From NCBI RefSeq assembly GCF_030272615.1, contig NC_081406.1, positions 213,626,997-213,690,996 of the forward strand: a stretch of 64,000 bases of DNA, in the 5' to 3' direction. Shown in pieces: positions 54,111-64,000 of this stretch. Within the stretch, counting starts at the first letter, position 1, and each line of letters opens with the position of its first letter. The stretch comes from Cryptomeria japonica (Eukaryota > Streptophyta > Pinopsida > Cupressales > Cupressaceae). The position numbers and the translations under genes were made by a program. Under the pieces are notes generated by a model, which worked only from the letters and a program-made list of their open reading frames with translations, did no database searches and was not told the origin of the DNA.

Positions 54111-54789
54111 TAAACAGTAGGTGTCTGGTGATCGTTTGTTATAGCAACAAAAATCCATCCATTGTCTATCGAATCTTTATCAGAATCATCAGTAACTCCT
54201 TCATCAGCATAATAACAAGATTTGTCTCTATTCTTCTTAAACTTGTATTTCTGATAGTCAAGGTTACGCTTATATGTTCTTTTAGCTTCTTCTCTTAATC
54301 TTTCATGGCTATCGAGACATCTAGAAGCCATATGACCAATCTTATTATAGTTAAAACATTTAAATAGTGCTTTACCTTCATACTTACTTTCAATAGGACC
54401 TTTAAGCATTTTCCTTGCAAATAGTGCTTCAAGTTCTTCAAGTTCTTCAAGTTCTTCAAGTTCTTCATTTTCTCTCCTGCTTTCTTCAAATTCTCTTACA
54501 TAAAAAGATTTCCTATCAGATTTGTCACACGATGATGATGCAGATGATGTTGATGCCTTCAAAGCTAAATATGTCTTTATAGTAGTAACAGGGTCAAATT
54601 CCTCAATTTCAAAAGTTGAAAGTTTTCCAATCAAAGTATCTCTAGTTACTGATATATTAGGCATTGTTCTCAATTAATTTATAGTAGTTACATTCATTTT
54701 ATATGCCGGTCGTAATGCTCTTAAAAAATTTTGAAACAATTTCATTTTCACTTAAGGTTCCTCCACAACATTGTATACCCAAAACAATT
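54111..54789 (-). pseudogene. gag: Copia gag of element 4 with an ELE repeat, truncated
   Basis: A 187-codon segment (54110-54673) begins with MRTMPNISVTRDTLIGKLSTFEIEEFD. It has an acidic array ELEELEELEELEALFARK encoded by a 9 bp tandem repeat, then a knuckle CFNYNKIGHMASRC whose second Cys is Tyr. Upstream, to 54789, gag continues in other frames (LSENEIVSKF-like) until the Gypsy LTR. Confidence 0.78.
54431..54475 (-). repeat. 9 bp tandem repeat, five units, in gag
   Basis: Plus-strand AAGTTCTTC repeated five times without error. Being a multiple of three it lengthens the Glu-Leu-Glu linker before the zinc knuckle and keeps the frame. Confidence 0.9.
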
Positions 54790-56590
54790 TGTAATGCCCT
54801 GCCAGGAACCCTAAAGGAAAAACAACACAACTAGGCAACTAAAAAGTGAAATAAATTTTTTTTTAAACACTAAGTGCACTAACTAAAACCATTGCACGTT
54901 TAATAACAGAGCGGAAATCTAACATATGTTTTCCTAAGGGTTACCAACGAAGATTAATTCGTAGATTATATTAACACCACGGTTAAACCATTTAACTAGA
55001 TAAATTGAATGCTTAAGTTTAAAACTACACATACATCCAAATTTCATAATAAAGAAATAAAAGTATTCCAATGTATCCAATTTCCATAAACCATTTAAAC
55101 ATAAGACCAAAGCAATAACATTCATTTCACTGACATAATATTACAATATCCATAAATACATGGCTTCCAATAATTCCACTGATTACAAAATTACAATATC
55201 AAGGTTACATAAAAGTCTGATACAATGACCACAAGGTCTCAACTGAACAATGATCTTGAACAAGAGCTGGTACATAAACCACAAACTAAGAAACACCAGC
55301 AAAGCCTTTCCTCCCCTGAAGACACAATCCAAAACATCTGATGGGAAGTGGCACTACCACCCGACCATGTGATCCCAAAATGGAACCACCCCACCATGCT
55401 AGGAGATAGTAGAAAACCCTCAAGCAAACAAAGTAAGACAAGTACAAAAGGACCACAAGACTTCGCAAACATCCATGTAACTCAACTCACAAATCACAAG
55501 TGACTCTAAGGAGAGAGTGTCATCACATGTCTTATGGTGGATACCATGGTATAGCCTCCATAGGTCCTAGCCCCCATCCTGGGTTTCTCCTAGTAACCTC
55601 TCCCGAGCCTCCGATTCCATCTAAGTCTCATGTGGACCCTACCAATCCTTTCGTGAAGACAAGGTGGTAAGTTTGTCATTCCAAGCATTCTCGTAACATT
55701 ATGAGCCCTATACAAGCACTCACCTATGCACGAGGTACATTATCTTAATTAATATTTATCTCACTCCCTCCCATATATTATTAGGTTATCACTTTTTAAC
55801 TGACTTTCGACGGGATATCTTGTCAACCACTTCGGGCACGGCCCCCGCTCGAAAGCCACTCTCTATCATAAAATACTAACAGGAAATGTCTCTTTCTATG
55901 AGAACTCTATGGCGAAACAAACAACCATAAACAATCCTAACAAAGCACAGGTGAAGGATACACAATCACTAACCAAAGATTGACCATTTGGACAAAAACA
56001 CACAATAGCTCATATCAAAAAGGTTATACAACAACACCTGGTCTAGGAGATATAGCAACATAAGACACAATGACAACAACACAACCAATTTTGCAATGAA
56101 ATTAAGCTTGACCGAGAATACCATTTACACAAGATCCTATTACAAACAATCTTTTCTCAACATAGCCAAAGCATGAATTACATGCAAATAAAGATTTCCC
56201 AGAAAATAAGAAATACAACTATATTTAAATAAATCAATTTTGTCATTTGTCTAATAAAGTTAAATAAATTCACATATGAATTAATCTCCTAATATGTTTA
56301 TAAACATAAATATGGGATCTTAATTTATAAACTTTTTTTTTTTCTGAAATAACTAACTTTGAATTAATTATATAAATAAACTAAAATCTTCAATTATAAA
56401 TTTCTCACATTTATATTTTACCAAAACCTTATTTAAAATCCCAAAGCATAAAGAAATTACTTTAATATATATATATATATATTAAAACAAATATATTGTT
56501 ATTTTATTTTTTAAAATTTCTTTAAAAACATACTTTAAAAAAAATATTAAAATTAAATTAAATTAAAAATTAAAATCTACTACCTATTTG

Positions 56591-56681
56591 GCTACCCTAA
56601 GGTAGCAGTGCTACCATAGGCAGCCAATGCTACCCTTGGGTAGCGTTGTTGCCCTATGGCAGCAGCCACTACCGAAGGTAG
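56591..56681. repeat. Five consecutive short inverted repeats
   Basis: GCTACC-CTAA-GGTAGC 56591-56606; GCTACC-ATA-GGCAGC 56610-56624 (one mismatch); GCTACCC-TT-GGGTAGC 56629-56644; TGCC-CTAT-GGCA 56650-56661; CTACC-GAA-GGTAG 56669-56681. Confidence 0.85.
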
Positions 56682-56846
56682 TGCTGCGTGGGTAGAGGCA
56701 TTGCCTTTTTTTTAATTAAAATTTTTTTTTTAAAAAAAACTTAAAATTGCAATTTTATTTAAACCATTGCAGTAGCATAAAGAAAAAACTAAATACCCAA
56801 TTCAATAAAATTCAAAATTAAATTTATTCCTAAAGTGATCAACAAT

Positions 56847-57137
56847 TTTATTCCAATTTTTTTTAAAAAAATTAGATACTCTTATAAATTTAATTCAAAA
56901 TTAAATTTATTCCTAAAGTGATCAACAATTTCCACAGAGATACCATTATTTAAAAAAAACTACTAGAACAAATCAAACAAGAGACGATAGAATTTTATTC
57001 CAATTTTTTTTTAAAATTAGATACTCTCATAAATTTAATTCAAAATTAAAGTTATTCCTAAAGTGATCAACAATTTCCACAGAGATACCATTATTTGAAA
57101 AAAACTATTAGAACAAATCAAACAAGAGAGGATAATT
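56847..57137. repeat. Tandem duplication, about 147 bp, two units
   Basis: TTTTATTCCAATTTTTTTT starts both units (56847 and 56994) and each ends with CAAATCAAACAAGAGA. A shorter third partial copy of the same sequence lies just upstream at about 56804-56846. Confidence 0.85.
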
Positions 57138-58576
57138 TCTCAGGTAAGAACCCTTTCTCATAAATCTTGCAATTTCCATGCATCATAAAATCTTGACAAA
57201 TTTTCTATAATATTTTTTCCTAATTTTCTCACAATTACATTCTTCCCATGTATTAGAAATACACATCAAGCATGGATTTTAAAACAAAACTTAAATTCAC
57301 CAGAAGAGGGTTTGTATTTGACAATAACTTTACACACACACATCAATTAGAGAAAAATAAAAATATTTACTAAAAACCCACAACTAAGAATTCATCCAAC
57401 TTGGTATAGCTTTCCTGGAAGAAACTTGTAGAAGAACCCTAATCCTTTCAATAAACTTCCAATAAATTTCTTCACCGAAAATTGTTTACTTGTTCCTGTG
57501 TAACTAAAATAAAGACCTATTCCCCTATTTAAACTAAAATTCTAGCTTCAATAGCTTTTTCTCAAAAAACCTAAATTTAGAATAATAGTAATTTTATTTT
57601 CTTTTCTAAATTTATTCCAAAAGATAAGCTAACATGCAATAATTAAAAAATCATTATTTTTTCTTTTCTTTTCTCATGCACATTAATTAATTTTCTAAAT
57701 AAAGAATTAAAACAATATTTTAATTCTAATTAATCATTTTATTCATTTATTTATTTATAATTCCAGGAAATAATAAATACAATTAATCTAATTTATTTTT
57801 CCATTTAAATAAAAATATATTTCTAATATCATGCAGCTTGCAACTTAATTTAATAATTTATTTTAATTAACTAAATTTATAATCTCAAAGCATAAATAAT
57901 ACAACTATGAGATAAATCCATAAACTTAATTAATTAATTATTTAAATCCACTAAAACACTCAAATTAAACAAAACTCAAGCAAATACTCATAAAAAGATC
58001 AAACGACACGATACGAAGGCCGAACTAACTGACAAGACGACCAACTAATGACACTCATACGAGTGTAACTGAGTATAATAGGGTCAACTACTATCTCCTC
58101 TACTTCCATCGGAAAATATAAGGCATGCTCAGACCTGTGAAGCTAGGTAGAGACGATACCCCGTACCTACCCGGTACTTGTACCTGCAATAATCTGCATC
58201 ACCGAACCACACATGCATATATATATATATACAATATAGAAGACAAGGCATACACACCAATGAAGGAGAATCGCAACGTTCTCTGTCTCACCGAAATGAG
58301 TGAAGGAAAATCGTCCCCTTGCATCCAATACACTCACAAACACACAACATATATTTACACATTGCATAGATAAAGTAAAATGTCAATACATAGCAATAAT
58401 CCATAAAATGCCATAAATCACAAATGCTGAAATACTGCAAATAAATTATACATCTCATCTCCAGATAAAGCATAATGTCATGCAAATCTGAATAACATAT
58501 CATGGTAATGTATCCACTGAAAACAAACAATAATAAAATATGAGTCTAATGAGTTCAAACAAGTAGGGGTACTACA

Positions 58577-58611
58577 TTCTCCCCCCCAAAACTAGGCTTA
58601 CTCTTGGAAGC
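58577..58611 (-). other. Polypurine tract and short trailer of Tekay-like Gypsy
   Basis: Minus-strand GGGGGGGAGAA directly before the LTR TGTAGTACC, 35 bases from the pol stop codon. Confidence 0.8.
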
Positions 58612-59468
58612 CTAAAATAAATAAGAATACAGCTCTCTCATCTTCGCTGCATCCTCCCAAGTCGCTAAGGTCTCATCATTTGGGTCCCATAGGACCCTTA
58701 CCTGGTCAATGGTATGACCCCTGAGGATCAAATCCTGATGCTGAAGAATGCACACGGGCTCCCTGGAAAGTTGCCCGTCCTCGATCTGCAAAGAGTTCCA
58801 ATCAAGAACATGTGTCACATCCGGATGATAAGGTCGAAGAACTGAAACATGAAAGACAACGTGGATGCGGGATAGACTTGGTGGCAAAGCTAGACCGTAA
58901 GCAACGGGTCCTATCCTCTCAAGGATCTCAAAAGGTCCAACAAACCGAAGTGCCAACTTAGAACCCTTTCCATAACGGATCGGACTCTTCCGCGGACGCA
59001 CTCTCAAGAACACACGATCGCCAACAAAAAACTGACGATCTATCCTATGAGCATCTGCATACTTCTTCTGTCTATCCTATGCCGCTACTAAATGCTCACA
59101 AATCATATCTACCTACTGCTCCATCTCCCGAAGAATATCCGATCCTATAAGTACCCTGTCCTCTAGTTGATCCCAACTCAAAGGAGTGCGGCAAGGATGA
59201 CCATACAATGCCTGAAAGGGGGACATACCTATGGAGTTATGATATCTATTGTTATAAGCAAACTCTACTAGATAGATATAATCCTCCCAACATGACTGTT
59301 GGTCCATCACATACATGCAAAGCATGTCCTCTAATACCTGATTCACTCTCTTTGTCTGACTGTCTGTCTCTAGATGATAAGCTGAACTGAAGTTCAACTG
59401 AGTCCCCAAAGCATGCTGAAGTGAGGTCCACAATGTTGAAGTAAAGATAGGATCTCTATCAGATATGA
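58612..59468 (-). pseudogene. Gypsy integrase, catalytic Glu changed to Lys, chromodomain-like tail
   Basis: Segment 59113-59472 covers the core after ISDRDP and has TDSQTKRVNQ where relatives have QxERxNQ: the catalytic Glu is Lys (codon 59350-59352). Segment 58612-59013 holds the C-terminal GPFEILERIGPVAYGLALP and a chromodomain-like tail PVCILQHQDLILRG...VRVLWD...ATWEDAAKMRELY. It ends TAG at 58612-58614. The linker 59014-59112 is frameshifted. The tail may target heterochromatin in this clade. Confidence 0.85.
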
Positions 59469-60509
59469 TCACCTTGGAATTCCATGCAATCTCACTACTT
59501 CTTCTAAGAAGACTCGTGCAACCACTGTTGCCGTATAGGAAGCTTGAATAGGAACAAAATGAGCAACCTTAGTCAATCTGTCAACTACGACCATGATGGA
59601 ATCATGACGATGCAAAGATACAGGCAAACCAACAATGAAATCCATGGAAATGATATCCCATTTCCAATCTGGTACTAGATTAGGTTGTAAAAGCCTTGTT
59701 GGGTGTTGATGCTCTGCCTTCACTTGCTGACACTCTAGACACTTCGACACAAAATCAGTAATGTCTCGTTTCATACCCGCCCAATGATAAATCTTTCTAA
59801 GATATGGGTGCATCTTATTGACCCCTGGATGTGCCGAATAAGGTGCACGATGGGCCTCAGTCATGATCAAAACACGAAGACCCTCTAAAGGAGGTACATA
59901 GATCTGTCCATGGTGATGAAGAAGTCCATCTGCCTCAAGGTTATATACAGAGAATCTACCCTCTAAAGGCCTTCTAGAATCTATTACTGCTCTAACATCC
60001 TGATACCAAGTATCCTGAGGAAGAACTCCAAGAATCCTCTCTCTTAAGTCTACTCCAAGGGACATTGCTGAAACTTCATGCCACCTATGAATCAAAACAT
60101 CTGCCACTATATTCTCTTTCCCCTGAATATAATGAACCTCAAAATCATATTCGCAAAAGAATTTCATCCATCTTTTCTGTCGAGCATTCAAATTTGGATG
60201 TGTGAATATATACTGCAAACTGCGGTGATCACTATGTAGCTCAAACTGATGCCCTAACAGGAAATGTTGCCATCTAACCAAAGAATGAACTACAACTACC
60301 AACTCTAAATCGTGAACTGGATAGTTCAACTCATGGTTCTTGAGTTTGCAAGACTCATAAGCAACCACACGTCCATCCTACATAAGTACTATACCTATAC
60401 CTTCCAAAGAGGCATCTGTACATACTATAAAATCTCCAGATGGATCAGGAACTGCCAAAATCGGAGCACTAACAAGGAGTTCCTTCAAGGTCTTAAAAGT
60501 TGCTTCACA
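59469..60509 (-). pseudogene. Gypsy RNase H and integrase N-terminus
   Basis: A 299-codon open segment (59469-60368): RNase H part YESCKLKNHELNYPVHDLEL, FELHSDHRSLQYIF and KENIVADVLIHR, then integrase HHCC zinc motif with HRAPYSAHPG and CLECQQVKAEH, then the first catalytic Asp in DIISMDFIVGLP. The start of RNase H (60369-60509) is in another frame after a stop near 60378. Confidence 0.85.
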
Positions 60510-61408
60510 CTATTCTGACCAAACAAACTTCTTCCCTTTTCTCTGAAGAGAAGTAATCGAGTGTCCTATCCGGAAAAAGTCTTCAACAAAGCGACGGTAA
60601 TATCCAGCCAAACCCATAAAACTCCTAACTTTTGAAACGTTGGTCGGCACTGGCCAATCAACAATGGCTTGGATCTTTGTAGGATCCACAAATATACCTT
60701 CTCTTGAAACCACATGACCAAGATAGTTCACCTTAGTCTGGAAGAAGTCACACTTTGCCAAATTGGCATAAAGTTGATTCTCCCTCAAGCACTGCAAAAC
60801 TTGACACAAGTGACCCTCATGCTCCTCCATAGATCTAGAATAAATCAGAATGTCATCCAAGAATACAATGACGAAATGATCATGAAAACTGAAGACACGT
60901 TTGACAACCCGAATGGCACCACTGTGAACTTATAGTGACCATAACGAGTACAAAACGTTGTCTTATGAATGTCTGCATCCTGAATGCGCAACTGATGATA
61001 TCCAAACTTCAATTCAATCTTAGAGAACGCCTTGGCTCCCTTAACCTGATCAAAAAGGTCATCTATATGAGGCAATGGATATCTATTCCAGATGGTTACC
61101 TTATTCAGCTGTTGATAATCAATGCATATCCGAAGAGAACCATCTTTCTTCTTAACAAAGATAACAGGCGCACCCCAAGGGGAAACACTAGGACGAACGA
61201 ATCCCTTAGCCAATAATTCTTCTATCTACAATTTCAATTCACTCAACTCCTGAGTAGTCATCCGATATGGAGCTCTCGAAATAGGTTCTACACTAGGAAC
61301 CAAATCGACACAAAAGTCTATGTCTCGCTTCAGAGGCATACCAAGAATATCCAATGGAAACACATCAGCATACTCTCTAAGAATAGGGTGACTATCAAGA
61401 ATGATTTC
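60510..61408 (-). pseudogene. Gypsy reverse transcriptase with small deletion and frameshift
   Basis: 61213 to 60845 carries [52 protein letters not shown] and [12 protein letters not shown]. 60860 to 60510 carries the catalytic MDDILIYS (DD pair intact), LGHVVSREGI and VRSFMGLAGYYRRFV. Around 60890 about ten residues between PFGLSN...VF and FLDDILIY are missing and the frame shifts. The protease-RT linker reaches 61408. Confidence 0.85.
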
Positions 61409-61963
61409 TCACCTCTCTAACTCATCCAATTCCTCAAGAGTGACTGCAAAAAGCTGACATCCTCTACGCATGCACCGCTTAAGTTGCATAGCGGAGATCA
61501 TACGCAGGGATATCGGCCTCTGTACTCCAACAATCTCCACTTCTTTGCCAAGGTCACCTAAACACACTACTGTCTTCTTGTGACAATCAACCCGAGCACT
61601 ATGAGATGATAGCCAATCCATCCCCAATACAACTCCATAAGAACCCAAAGGAATAACTCGAAGGTCAACTAAAGTAACTATGGTTCCTAGTCTCAATTTA
61701 CAACTAGGAACAAAGGCATCTATAGAAACACGGACACCTGTAGACAACTCTACTTGCCACCTATCTGCCTGCTTAGCAGACGTAAATCCGCACCGCTCCA
61801 TAATAGATGAAGAAATAAAAGAATCTGAAGCACCAGAATCAAAAAGTACAGAGATAGGGGTTCCATGCAACATACCTGTTGCCTTGATGACTGTACCCTG
61901 ATGATCAGCTTGGCGGTCATCTACCGCTGCAAATACTCTATGGGATCTCCCTACATCTCCCAC
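61409..61963 (-). pseudogene. Gypsy retropepsin
   Basis: 184 codons open, with LHGTPISVLFDSGASDSFIS (catalytic Asp-Ser-Gly at about 61831-61840), KLRLGTIVTLVDLRVIPL and GVVLGMDWLSSHSARVDC. Ends in the linker ELDELER just before RT. Key residues are intact. Confidence 0.85.
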
Positions 61964-63272
61964 TGTAGGTTCAGATGTTGTTGGCCTCTGACTACCTGTG
62001 TTGTGGAAATTTTGAGGGCACTACGCAACTCTATGACCAAACTGCCCACATGAGAAGCAAGCTCCTCTATTACCTGTCAGTCCACTAGACTACTGGAAAC
62101 TTTCCTGGCTAGGGGCGTGAGATGCACTCTGCGAGGTCTGTCGTGTAGGGCCTTGTTTACCCCTCTGCCAATTCCTGTTCTTCTTATTCTGAAAATTTCC
62201 ACCTTGTTGGCCCTGGAACTGTTTTGGTTTTGACTATTGCTGCTGTTGTTGCCCACCCTTAGCGGGTGCTTAAGGATTTCTAAAGGGTGCAGCTGACTAG
62301 GACTGATTTCCCCGAACTTTATTTTCACTGGTAGGTGCACTACCTATCTGCACACCTGTCTGACCACCAAGTGCATAGCTAAGGTTTAGCTCAACCAATA
62401 TGGCTTTCGCCACTGCTATCTCTACTGAAGGTGGCTCAAATACCCTCACTCCTTCACTGATACAGTCGTTCAAACCTCTCAAGAAATGTTGAACAAGCAT
62501 AGCCTTATCATTACCAATTCCAGCGTATTGTTTGAGCTCATAGAACCTGTGCTCATACTGATCTATTGTCATCCCATACCGACACAAGGCATAAAACTCA
62601 TCTGCTCGAGTCTACCTCCACTGGGGTAAAAGAAATCGTGCCCTGAATCTCTCCACAAATAGTTCTCATGTAATGGTGTTAATGCATACACTGATCTTCT
62701 CCTCCTCTAATCTCCATCAAATTGAAGCAAATTTATTGAGACACATAATATCACATCTCGCCTTGGTGTTGCTACTATATGGAAACATAGCGAAACACCG
62801 ATCCAAACCGATGAGCCAGGTCTCTGTCTTAAGACCAGTACCCATACCATCAAAGTAAGGAGGATTGGACCTCATCAAGTCATTTATTTGACCCAAGGAA
62901 GGTGGATCTCGGACAGATGGAATCTCCCCTCTCCTTGGTGATCTCTCTCTCTCTCTCCTCTGGAACATGTTGAAGCGACTCCTCAACCTGAGCATGAATA
63001 ACCTACTCAAACTCAGGCCTTTGGCCTAACCTAGCCAGAAACTCCTGAAACATTTGTCTTAGCTCTTCCCTTTTGGGAACATGTTCTCCTGCATGCTGAG
63101 AATTCTGATGAACAGATTGTTCCTGCTCCTGATGAATCGACTGTTCCGGCTCAACACTCACATGAGTGGGTGGTGGTGAAGGACTGTGATGGTCAGAACC
63201 ATGGCCCTATCCTCCACCTCTGCCTCCTTTGCGACCACCCGTATGGCCACCTCCTCTAGCTTTCCTAGCCAT
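61964..63272 (-). pseudogene. gag: Gypsy gag of Tekay-like element
   Basis: ATG at 63272 (MARKARGGG) is the likely start, 135 bp from the primer site. N-terminal Gly-rich and Pro/Gln-rich region with one stop near 63203, a capsid region (62717-63010: YFDGMGTGLKTETWLIGLDR), then RFYELKQYAGIGND and LRGLNDCISEGVR at 62297-62587. The zinc knuckle CFSCGQFGHRVA*CPQNF at about 62018-62070 has a TAG just before its last Cys. Several stops and shifts elsewhere. Confidence 0.83.
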
Positions 63273-63407
63273 GACATGGTACCATAAGAGAGAAAACGGT
63301 TCAGATCTATAGCAAGGATAAGACGAGAGATAAAAACATTATGACCTAAGCAAGATGGTCAATAAAAGGCACACTACAAACCCAGAGTACCCAGTGTTGA
63401 AACATGG

Positions 63408-63419
63408 GCTCTAATACCA
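63408..63419 (-). other. Primer binding site of Tekay-like Gypsy
   Basis: Minus-strand TGGTATTAGAGC, then CCATG, next to the LTR edge at 63422; one mismatch to the initiator tRNA-Met site. Confidence 0.83.
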
Positions 63420-63421
63420 AA

Positions 63422-64000
63422 TGTAATGCCCCTCCAGGAATCGTAAAGGAAAAACAACACAACTAGGCAACTAAAGGGTGAAATAATTTTTTTTTTAAAG
63501 ACTAAGTGCACTAACTAAAACCATTTCACGTTTAATAACACATTGGAAGTCTAACATATGTTTTCCTAAGAGTTACCAACGAAGATTAATTCATAGATTA
63601 TATTAACACCATAGTTAAACCATTTAACTAGATAAATTGAATGCTTAAGTTTAAAGCTACACATACATCCAAATTTCATAATAAAGAAATAAAAGTATTC
63701 CAATATATCCAATGTATCCAATTTCCATAAACCTTTTAAACATAAGATCACAACAATAAAATTCATTTCACTGAAATAATATTACAATATCCATAAATAC
63801 ATGGTTTCCAATAATGCCACTGATTACAAAATTACAATATCAAGGTTACATAAAAGTTTGATACAATGACCAAAAGGTCTCAACTGAACAATGATCTTGA
63901 ACAAGAGCTAGTTCATAAACCACGAACCAAGAAACACCAACAAAGCCTTTTCTTGCCTGAAGATACAATCCAGAACATCTGATGGGAAGTGGCACTACCC
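63422..64000 (-). repeat. 5' LTR of Tekay-like Gypsy, first 579 bp visible
   Basis: TGTAATGCCCCTCCAGGAATC matches the 3' LTR edge at 54790, and alignment continues to the window end (for example ATGGGAAGTGGCACTACC in both). Confidence 0.9.

Larger units (their letters stand above)
49624..54789 (-). mobile_element. Ty1/Copia element 4, minus strand, cut by a Tekay-like Gypsy
   Basis: 3' LTR 49624-50663, polypurine tract, 3' untranslated region, RNase H, RT, integrase, protease and gag in Copia order. Gag is interrupted at 54789 by the LTR of the Gypsy at 54790; its N-terminus and 5' LTR must lie to the right of the window. Coding parts are in longer open segments than in elements 1 and 3. Confidence 0.88.
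54790..58576 (-). repeat. 3' LTR of Tekay-like Gypsy, 3787 bp
   Basis: Plus-strand edges TGTAATGCCCTGCC and GGGGTACTACA, followed by TTCTCCCCCCC, the minus-strand polypurine tract. Non-coding and AT-rich, with a hairpin-rich islet at 56591-56681, a 147 bp tandem duplication at 56847-57137 and an (AT) run at about 56467-56481. Short frames inside (55239-55472, 58125-58530) show no family resemblance. Confidence 0.88.
54790..64000 (-). mobile_element. Tekay/Del-like chromovirus Gypsy, minus strand, 5' LTR cut by window end
   Basis: 3' LTR 54790-58576 (3787 bp), internal 58577-63421 with integrase, RNase H, RT, protease and gag in Gypsy order, primer site 63408-63419, 5' LTR from 63422 beyond the window. 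The first 130 bp of the two LTRs differ at roughly one position in fifteen. Long LTRs and the chromodomain-like integrase tail fit the Tekay/Del clade. The target duplication on the left would be CAATT (54785-54789); its partner is outside. Confidence 0.9.

Noticed and set aside
54934-55125. 63-codon ORF repeated at 63566-63766
   Set aside because: It recurs only because both lie at the same place in the two LTRs of the Tekay-like Gypsy; length and sequence differ through indels, and it has no known motif.

Overview
The window is a block of plant repetitive DNA. I find no host gene, rRNA, tRNA, CRISPR array or bacterial operon. Almost every base belongs to LTR retrotransposons nested in one another: Ty1/Copia, Ty3/Gypsy (including a Tekay/Del-like chromovirus with LTRs near 3.8 kb) and several elements without pol. 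Every primer binding site I can read matches the 3' end of initiator tRNA-Met. Very long LTRs, many decayed copies and the absence of genes suggest a large-genome seed plant, possibly a gymnosperm; the species cannot be fixed from this sequence.

Left block (1-22061). A minus-strand Copia LTR end (1-1225) abuts a 5'-truncated plus-strand Copia (1262-5318). That is fused head to tail to the 3' half of a second Copia with a complete 3' LTR (5319-8598). Next is a minus-strand Copia (8928-21405) whose reverse transcriptase gene is split by a plus-strand element without pol (10858-16898) flanked by the exact target duplication TGCTC. A partial plus-strand LTR follows (21406-22061).

Middle block (22062-34436). 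A minus-strand Gypsy (22062-30132) is interrupted in RT by a 4.1 kb solo LTR (22754-26880, target duplication CTCCA) and in gag by a 302 bp solo LTR (28569-28870). Beyond it lies the LTR of another minus-strand element (about 30133-33513), containing a 1205 bp solo Copia LTR (30494-31698) and a long array of imperfect palindromes.

Right nest (34437-49156). A minus-strand gag-protease Gypsy, bounded by exact ACTAG duplications, carries in its 3' LTR a second copy of the element without pol (35257-46239). That copy is itself interrupted by a truncated gag-protease Gypsy with its own 3' LTR (39721-43990).

Right end (49624-64000). A minus-strand Copia with all pol domains is interrupted in gag by the Tekay-like Gypsy (54790 to beyond the window).

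The best candidate for something undescribed is the element present at 10858-16898 and 35257-46239. It has 770-790 bp LTRs, a gag of long coiled coil plus four CCHC knuckles, and a large second ORF with no domain I recognise, but no protease, RT, RNase H or integrase. It shares LTR ends, primer site and polypurine tract with the Copia elements here, so it is probably moved in trans by them. A second theme is that LTRs of four unrelated families each contain a run of short inverted repeats.
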